From Copromyces sp. CBS 386.78 (taxonomy: Eukaryota; Ascomycota; Sordariomycetes; Sordariales; Sordariaceae): DNA of 14,089 bases. The translations under genes and the position numbers were made by a program. Below, in pieces: positions 8,760-14,089 of the stretch (its first letter is position 1; each line of letters opens with the position of its first letter). The notes under the pieces were generated by a model. The model saw only the letters and a program-made list of their open reading frames with translations, was not told the DNA's origin and did not search any database. Where the stretch lies: positions 3,429 through 17,517 of the forward strand of contig MU839327.1 of assembly GCA_030685235.1 (NCBI GenBank), written 5' to 3'.

Positions 8760-8970
8760 TGTTAATTATTGTGCGAGGAACCAAAAGAGGAACTTGTGCG
8801 CATATGAGAACTATATAGGGCATAGTGTGGAGCCCTATAACTATAGGTGGCCATAGGTCTATAGGGCGGCACTATAGCTGTATTATACTTAAATAATTGT
8901 ACTCAATTGGCTATACTAATATAATATAGTACCCCTATCTATTTATAAGGAATAGGTAATACTTATAATA
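8760..8970 (-). repeat. 3' LTR of chromovirus 2 (about 211 bp)
   Basis: On the minus strand a purine run and TAA are followed by TATTATAAG, which is TGTTATAAG if one TpG became TpA. The segment ends AATTAACA. The restored ends are TGTTA and TAACA, the normal inverted LTR termini. The half near 8760-8900 keeps CpA and TpG, while the half near 8900-8970 is depleted. No second copy is visible, so boundaries rest on the end motifs and the adjoining polypurine tract. Confidence 0.5.
8814..8839. other. Hairpin inside the LTR of chromovirus 2
   Basis: The arms tatagggc (8814-8821) and gccctata (8832-8839) are perfect 8-bp complements around a 10-base loop. Several further ctatag motifs follow to about 8886. 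It could be a structured LTR transcript or a binding-site cluster. Confidence 0.55.
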
Positions 8971-8973
8971 TTA

Positions 8974-8983
8974 CCCCCCTCTT
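8974..8983 (-). other. Polypurine tract of chromovirus 2
   Basis: The minus strand reads AAGAGGGGGG, followed by TAA and then the inferred LTR start. A G-run plus TAA just before TGT is a common arrangement in Ty3/Gypsy elements. Confidence 0.55.
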
Positions 8984-9034
8984 AAATTAATTCCCGGCTT
9001 CAAAATCTATTTAAAACCATCTAAAAACTATTAA

Positions 9035-9042
9035 TATTTATA
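9035..9042. repeat. Target-site duplication, left copy (TATTTATA)
   Basis: It is identical to 9702-9709 and directly abuts the left end of the inverted-repeat element. The identity stops exactly at the element ends on both sides, so the duplication is 8 bp. Confidence 0.8.
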
Positions 9043-9120
9043 GAGAAAGTCTATTCGCACGGTCACGATTATCTATTTGAACGGTGATCCACTTTTTTCC
9101 TTACACATATCCCTAACCCT
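9043..9120 (+). repeat. Left terminal inverted repeat (78 bp)
   Basis: It begins GAGAAAGTCTATTCGCACGG and ends in ccctaaccct, which contains fungal-type telomere repeat (CCCTAA). It matches the reverse complement of 9624-9701 at 72 of 78 positions. All six differences are transitions, and five have CpA/TpG to TpA context. Confidence 0.9.
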
Positions 9121-9233
9121 CGGGCGGCCACAGATGTTATATGTATTCTTTCGAAAATTTCATCCAGAAATCTGAGCATTACCATTCTTTTATGCATGAC
9201 ATTAGACCGCAGTGCCTAGACTAAATATGCACC

Positions 9234-9530
9234 TGTTACGGCTGTCAGCGATTGTTACGGCTGTTAGCGATTGGCTGTTAGCGACTGTTACAGCTGTTAC
9301 GGCTGTTAGCGACTATTATGGCTGTTACGGCTGTTACGGCTGTCATGGCTGTTAGCGACTATTACGGCTGTCACAGCTGTCACGGCTGTCATGGCTGTTA
9401 TGGCTGTTAGCGACTGTTACGGCTGTTACGGCTGTCACGGCTGTTAGCGATTGTCACGGCTGTCGGCGATTGTCACTCACAGCTGTTAGCGATTATTACA
9501 GCTGTCAGTAACTGTCACGGCTGTCAACGA
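9234..9530. repeat. Minisatellite of 9-10 bp units inside the inverted-repeat element
   Basis: About 30 units of the forms ggctgttac, ggctgtcac and gctgttagcga/t alternate without fixed order. Most variation is C/T at the same positions (ttac, tcac, ttat, tcat). There is no long open frame across it. It makes up nearly half of the transposon. Confidence 0.85.
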
Positions 9531-9623
9531 TATATGTACTGTGCAGGGGGTGTAATGGGCTGTAATCTGGGAGCTTGGCGGTCATGGTACGAGCGAGACT
9601 GGTGCTAGCGGGGAGGGAATGGC

Positions 9624-9701
9624 AGGGTTAGGGATATATGTGAGGAAAAAAATAGATTACCGTTCAAATAGACAATCGTGACCGTGCGAATAGACTTTCT
9701 C
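9624..9701 (-). repeat. Right terminal inverted repeat (78 bp)
   Basis: It starts agggttaggg and ends GACTTTCTC, inverted relative to 9043-9120 and of exactly the same length. TATTTATA follows at 9702-9709. Confidence 0.9.
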
Positions 9702-9709
9702 TATTTATA
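9702..9709. repeat. Target-site duplication, right copy (TATTTATA)
   Basis: A perfect match to 9035-9042, starting on the base after the right inverted repeat. Confidence 0.8.
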
Positions 9710-10430
9710 AAGTAGAATATATTAAAGTAGATAAACGTTTAACGCTAAGCCTCCTATAAAGGGGTTGGCCACTAGCTAAAATATTATTAGATATACCCCT
9801 TTTCCGAAGACTACTCGATTATTACTTCAAATAATCTTAAATAGGCTTAAAACGTTCCTAATAGTCTTATAAGCCTCCTATTTATACTTTACTATTATTA
9901 ACCCCCGACGGGAGGTACTATAGGGACGCTTATAGTATAGTAGTATATATAGACGCTTATATCCCTATTAATATTATAAATTATAGAGGCCCTCTATTCG
10001 AATCTCGTCTATAATTATTTTTTTTCCTTCTTTATTTCGTAATTACCTTCCCTTTCTTTACTAATTACAATATAAAATTTTAACCGTATAAATTCTAACT
10101 ATTAGTTAGGGGGTAAAGTATTAAGGGTAGGAAATATAAGTACGCTATAAAATATATTATTTCCCGGTTATTATCAATAATATTTTTACTACTATAATAT
10201 AGTATTTATAAAGCAATTCAGCTAGGATACGTAGAATAAACTATTATTAAACTCCTTATTTTTTACATTTATTATTAATATTGTTTTACTTATTATTTAA
10301 CTTTATACTCCGCCGGACTTATTAGCTATTTACCTCTAGGGCGGCTATGATAGGGATTAGAGAAGGCGGTATTTCAGCCTCTTCGTTATTAAACGAAGTT
10401 TTTTTTAACTAAGTCTTAAATCCCTTCTTA
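9710..10430. other. 3' region of chromovirus 2, no gene recognised
   Basis: RIP-mutated AT-rich DNA between the transposon insertion and the chromodomain-like segment. A plus-strand TAGTATAGTAG (9933-9943) and ATTCGAATC (9996-10004) followed by T8 (about 10018) look like RNA polymerase III A and B boxes with a terminator, but no tRNA fold can be made. The repeated word gacgcttata occurs at about 9926 and 9952. Nothing else stands out. Confidence 0.4.
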
Positions 10431-10630
10431 AAGTTAATGTATAATAATCTTAATTTTAGTCGTTTCTTATAAAATTCTTAAACTAGTTTATAATAATTAT
10501 TAAAATTAATTACTAATTATTAATTTAGGGGGTAATAAAACTACTTTATTAAGTAGTACTATTATCCCTTAATATTTTAATAGTTTAAGAATTCTTCAAA
10601 TTCTTAACGCCTATCTTCTTCGAAATTATT
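10430..10630 (-). pseudogene. Chromodomain-like segment, chromovirus 2
   Basis: The minus frame after the integrase gives EEDRR-stop-EFEEFLNY, then YYLIK-stop-FYYPLN and a VINFNNYYKLV-stop-EFYKK tail. This fits a chromodomain of the form W-E-x-E-x-IL-x-Y, then YLVKW-x-x-Y-x-P, then a terminal helix, with Trp and Gln codons as stops. The central KGY is not kept, so the match is weaker than in chromovirus 1. It would target integration to chromatin. Confidence 0.5.
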
Positions 10631-10719
10631 GGTTCTAATAATTACTATACCCTTATTAGCCTTAATATTAATTATAATTTTTTTTTAGCTTAATAACCCT
10701 TCGACGTAAGGTTTAACCC

Positions 10720-11660
10720 TAAATATATTAACGATATAAGTAACTTTTATATTATTAAGTAAGGCCAATTCTACCGTATGTAAATTAGCTTTTATAATAC
10801 GAAAAGGTCCTTTAAAATATAGTACTAACTTATTATATGGCCTACTAATTATATAATTAACTATATTAAATATAATTTTATCCCTAACTTTATACTTAGG
10901 TATATTAATATAGTTCTCGTTTACTACCGTTTTATACTTCGTTTATACTTATAAAGAGGAGGTTTTAACGAAGTTCTAAACTTTTTTAAATTATAATACT
11001 AATTAGTTAATATTAAAGATTTACTTCCTTTATACGTCTATTATATTTAGAAGGAACGGTATAAATAGTTCTATCCTTATACGAGGGTAAAAATTATAAT
11101 TAGCAAAGAAGGGAGTTATTCTTATTAATACCGATTTAAAATTATTATTTTAAAATTTAATTAAAAGTAACCAATTTACTTAATTATCCTATACCCAATT
11201 AATAAAGGTTTATAAATATTATTTTAATTTTATATTAATCTTTTCAGTCTATTCGTTCGTCTCCTTATAGTAAAGTATAAAATACTTTAATTTAATACTT
11301 AACTGTAGGGATAACTACTTCTAAAATACTAAGACAAATTAAACGCCTTTATTTAAAACAACGGTATTTAAAAGGCTATAAAGAATATAAATTCGGTCAA
11401 TAAACTTCTCTACTAATTCTTCCATTATTAACCCTTTTATTAGGATAAAGTACTTTATTTTAGTTAGCCTATTTACTACGACTAATATATATTTATATTC
11501 CGCCCTCCTTCTTATTCGCTATAATTTAGGAAATAGGGTTATATAATTAATAGAAATATTACGTTATAGGGTATAGGGAATAGGTAAAGGCTTAAAAAAA
11601 CCTATTGGTGATATTTTAGTAGCCTTAATTTTATTATAAAGTATATACCCCTTATAGTAA
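10720..11660 (-). pseudogene. Integrase of chromovirus 2
   Basis: The end of the zinc finger reads YILYNKIKATK where CxxC is expected; the two Cys are TAT at 11647-11645 and 11638-11636. After GFFKPLPIPY comes the core. The first catalytic Asp is Asn in ISINYIT (11548-11546), and the second is Asn in LNKGV (11353-11351, normally SDRG). The Glu of TEK after NE-stop is kept. The C-terminal GPF module reads YFKGPFRIIKANLHTVELAL near 10820-10760, then FRVKPYVEGL. At least one indel separates the zinc finger from the preceding frame. Two of three catalytic acids are lost, so the enzyme is dead. Confidence 0.8.
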
Positions 11661-12149
11661 GTATTTACTATAATTACTATCCCTAATTAAAAATAATAAT
11701 ATATTAATACTATCGTTTTATCCCTCTTAGGATAGCTGCCCTATACCGAAGTATAAATATAATAAATTAACTTTAGTTAGACCGCTTTATCGTTGGGGGG
11801 TATTACTAACTTATTCCTAAATATTACTTTAATATTAATTATATAATATTCGGCGAAGGGGATTTTTAATATTTTCTTTAAGTACTTTAACTAATAATCT
11901 TCTAATTTAATAACCTTTTTAATATCCGCTATTATAGGGGAATTGGCGTAAGCCCGGTCTATTAAGTTATTTGTATAAATATTTAATTTATTTTCGTTTG
12001 CTTAAAAATTATCCTTTAGGGTATAGACCGTTAGGGGTATTCCCGTATTTAATATAACGTTTATCGTAAAACTTTCGTTATTTATATTTATTAACTCTTA
12101 ATTGAACGAATCTTCGTCGAAGTATAAAAGGTTAATAAATAACTTCTTC

Positions 12150-13660
12150 CTTACCTTTAGCCTATTATCCTCCGTATTCCTTAACATGTATTCTAGTTTA
12201 TAGTTTAAAGTATTAGGCCTAACGTTAATTAATTTTAGCCGATATTTAATTATAAAATTAAATTTGGATAAAAATTCAAATTACTTTATATATTTAAGTA
12301 TAAACTTCTTTATAGTATTAAACGTTTTAAGGTTTTTATAGTCCGTAATAATTTTAAAAAGTTAGGTAGCGCCTTCTAATTCGGGTTTTTATTTTTTTAG
12401 TACTTTAATAATAGTTAGTAATTTTTTATTATAAATATTATAATTATACTTTACTATAGAATATTTAGCCGAAAAGTAGGCGATTAGGTATAGTTTACTA
12501 TTATATAATTATAATAGTGTACTGCCTATTAACTAGTTAGAGGCGTCGATTTTAATAATAGTCAGTTTTTCTAAATTGTAAATTTTCAAGATTGGTACGG
12601 TTGTAAATACCGTTTTTAAGGCTTTAAAGGCGTTATTATACTTTTTGTCCTATTTCTAATTTATCGTTTTCTTTATTAATTTATATAGTGGTCTATTTAT
12701 ATATAAAAAGTTAATAATGAACCTCTTATAAAAGTTAGTAAAGTTTAAGAAATATTATAATTGGCGTTTTATTATTGGTACTTCTAATTTAATAACGGCT
12801 TTTATTTTCTCTAAATCTATTTCAATCCTTCTAGGGGTAATAATAAGGCTTAGATATTTAGTTCGCTAAGTATAGAATTTATATTTATTAATATTAATTT
12901 ATAAATTTATATTAATTAAGTATTATAATATTTCTTTAACGTACTTAATATATTCTTCGTACGTTTTTAAAGAGATTAAGACGTTTTTAAATAAGCCGTT
13001 ATATAGATATTTAAAATATTATATAAAATATTGTTAATAAAGTTCTAGAACGAGGCTAAGGCCTTTAATAAATTGAACGGACAAATTAATAATTTGAAAG
13101 GTTAAACTTAATAATAAAGGCGGTTAATTATTTGTACCCTTCGGCTATACGTAGTCTATTAAAAGCGGTGATAATATTTACCTTTGTAAATTACTTAATT
13201 TTATAAATAATATCTAAAGTTTCTTTAATTAAAGGTAATAGATATTTATTCTTTAGCAAAATTTTATTAATATTTTTATAATTTATATAAATCCGTATAC
13301 TATTACTTAATTTACGAGCTAATAATATTAGTAAAGCGATATTAGAGGTAGAAGATTTAATAAATCCCTTTACTAAATTATTATCTAATTATTATTTAAT
13401 GATTTTGAATTCCTATGGTAATATCGGCCGTACTTTAGAGTAGGGTAGAAATTCCACCCTTAGTTTTAATTCGATTTTATAATTGTAAGAACGGTATTTG
13501 GGTATTACGTTAGTATCCTATAGGTTAAGAATATAAAAAAAATCCTTATATTCGTTTAGGAAATATGTTTTTACTTTTTCTAAAATATATTTTAATTTTA
13601 TTACTTTATTTATAAATTTCTGGATATCTTCTTCTATAATATTAACATAGTCTTCCCTTG
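12150..13660 (-). pseudogene. Reverse transcriptase and RNase H of chromovirus 2
   Basis: Recognisable blocks in minus order are EEDIQKFINK and YKIELKLRVEFLPYS (about 13630-13450), LVKGFIKSSTSNIA (about 13380), KYLLPLIKETLDIIYKIK (about 13230), FTKVNIITAFNRLRIAEG (about 13190-13140), the palm at 12993-12979, IDKYEFYT-stop-RTKYLSLIITP (about 12880), FLNFTNFYKRFI (about 12740), and RNase H blocks KPELEGAT, FKIITDYKNLKTFN and FIIKYRLKLINVRP (about 12400-12220). All are standard Ty3/Gypsy landmarks. Stops are at Gln or Trp sites. A one-base loss lies in the catalytic box, and other small frame changes occur between 13140 and 13000. The start is missing beyond about 13690. Confidence 0.8.
12979..12993 (-). 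other. RT catalytic box of chromovirus 2: mutated and frameshifted
   Basis: After Tyr-Leu (12993-12988) the minus strand has AAAAC before GTC-TTA-ATC. The expected two Asp codons would be six bases; five remain, and both G positions are A. So Asp-Asp is destroyed by RIP-type change plus a one-base deletion. Confidence 0.65.
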
Positions 13661-13685
13661 GGCGGAGCTGGATATGCCCGAGGGA
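13654..13685. other. Imperfect hairpin in a RIP-free island
   Basis: The arms tcccttgggc and gcccgaggga pair at nine of ten positions around a 12-base loop. The island at about 13655-13695 keeps CpA, and in the minus frame may still be the start of the surviving chromovirus 2 coding sequence (SLGHIQLRPREDYVNI). Confidence 0.45.
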
Positions 13686-13753
13686 GGCAGTGAAACGCCT
13701 ATCTTCTAAAATACTTATTGATTTAATTTTTTAAAATCGAAATTGTTTCCTTA

Positions 13754-13777
13754 CTAGAGGTCCGTGCGGACCTCTAG
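13754..13777. repeat. Palindrome with perfect 11-bp arms
   Basis: The arms ctagaggtccg and cggacctctag are exact complements around a 2-base centre (tg). The GC-rich palindrome stands alone in AT-rich DNA between the truncated end of chromovirus 2 and the microsatellite. Confidence 0.85.
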
Positions 13778-13796
13778 CTGGAGATTTAAATCTTTT

Positions 13797-14089
13797 ATTT
13801 TTATTTTTATTTTTATTTTTATTTTAATTTTAATTTTAATTTTAATTTTAATTTTAATTTTAATTTTAATTTTAATTTTAATTTTAATTTTAATTTTAAT
13901 TTTAATTTTAATTTTAATTTTAATTTTAATTTTAATTTTAATTTTAATTTTAATTTTAATTTTAATTTTAATTTTAATTTTAATTTTAATTTTAATTTTA
14001 ATTTTAATTTTAATTTTAATTTTAATTTTAATTTTAATTTTAATTTTAATTTTAATTTTAATTTTAATTTTAATTTTAATTTTTATTTT
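13797..14089. repeat. Hexanucleotide microsatellite (ATTTTT)4 then (TTTTAA)n
   Basis: Four attttt units (13797-13820) change into about 43 perfect attttaa-phase hexamers (TTTTAA) up to about 14077, ending with one more attttt-type unit and the window edge. There are no interruptions over about 255 bp. The array may continue beyond the window. Confidence 0.95.

Larger units (their letters stand above)
9043..9701. mobile_element. 659-bp non-autonomous DNA transposon (MITE-like) with 78-bp inverted repeats
   Basis: The ends 9043-9120 and 9624-9701 are inverted copies of 78 bp with six differences, and both ends are flanked by the same 8-bp sequence. There is no transposase frame inside. The interior is unique DNA at 9121-9233, a minisatellite to about 9530, and unique DNA to 9623. 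An 8-bp duplication fits hAT, Merlin, KDZ or some Mutator-like families. The termini (GAGAAAG...CTTTCTC) and the long repeats are not the usual short CAG-type hAT ends, so I leave the superfamily open. Base composition is normal against AT-rich surroundings, so it probably landed after the host DNA was RIP-mutated. Its movement would need a transposase from elsewhere. Confidence 0.85.
8760..13690 (-). mobile_element. Chromovirus 2: RIP-degraded, 5'-truncated Ty3/Gypsy LTR retrotransposon
   Basis: A second minus-strand element follows in the same order: reverse transcriptase (about 13660-12500), RNase H (about 12450-12150), zinc finger and integrase (about 11660-10720), chromodomain-like segment, long 3' region, polypurine tract and 3' LTR. 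Its sequence is clearly different from chromovirus 1, so it is another family, not a duplicate. The 3' region is interrupted by the inverted-repeat element at 9043-9701. Gag, protease and the 5' LTR are not seen; the coding match fades at 13657-13730, just before a palindrome and a microsatellite. Confidence 0.75.

Noticed and set aside
9234..9530. CRISPR-like array
   Set aside because: Units are 9-10 bp with no unique spacers, in eukaryotic transposon DNA; it is a minisatellite.
9041..9703. TA target duplication typical of Tc1/mariner or pogo elements
   Set aside because: The TA at each end is part of a longer exact 8-bp duplication, which these superfamilies do not make.
13797..14089. TTTTAA array as a telomere repeat (CCCTAA) with every C changed to T
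   Set aside because: RIP here acts on CpA, which CCCTAA does not contain, and the array is perfectly uniform and joined to TTTTTA units; a simple microsatellite is the better reading.

Overview
The window looks like filamentous ascomycete (Pezizomycotina) DNA. It combines a GC-rich, intron-free, low-complexity protein gene at the left end with about 12 kb of very AT-rich DNA carrying the mark of repeat-induced point mutation (RIP). In that DNA, CpA and TpG are almost absent while CpG, CpC and CpT survive. In-frame stops in the transposon frames I followed are nearly all TAA or TAG, standing mostly where Gln or Trp is expected. I cannot name the species.

Layout. 1-1239 (minus): a partial Pro/Ser/Gln-rich protein whose C-terminal part, a (QQQP)n repeat, runs off the window. 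1240-1960: intergenic DNA of ordinary composition with this gene's putative promoter. 1973-3139 (plus): a RIP-degraded reading frame resembling a Copia-type Gag. 3383-8722 (minus): RIP-degraded chromovirus (Ty3/Gypsy) number 1, with a 300-bp 3' LTR, polypurine tract, about 2.2 kb of unassigned sequence, then chromodomain, integrase, RNase H and a reverse transcriptase cut off mid-domain. 8760 to about 13690 (minus): chromovirus number 2, with a 211-bp 3' LTR, polypurine tract, 3' region, chromodomain-like segment, integrase, RNase H and reverse transcriptase, 5'-truncated. 9043-9701: a 659-bp non-autonomous DNA transposon with 78-bp terminal inverted repeats, inserted in the 3' region of chromovirus 2 and flanked by a perfect 8-bp target duplication; its core is a minisatellite. 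13754-13777: a perfect-armed palindrome. 13797-14089: a hexanucleotide microsatellite running off the right edge.

No element here appears able to make a working protein. RIP changed catalytic and metal-binding residues as well as introducing stops: His to Tyr and Cys to Tyr in the integrase zinc finger, Asp to Asn in the integrase and reverse transcriptase active sites. The likely order of events is retroelement insertion, heavy RIP, then arrival of the inverted-repeat element, which shows only light RIP-type change. The left gene appears untouched by RIP. I see no bacterial-style system, CRISPR array or rRNA, and no convincing functional tRNA.
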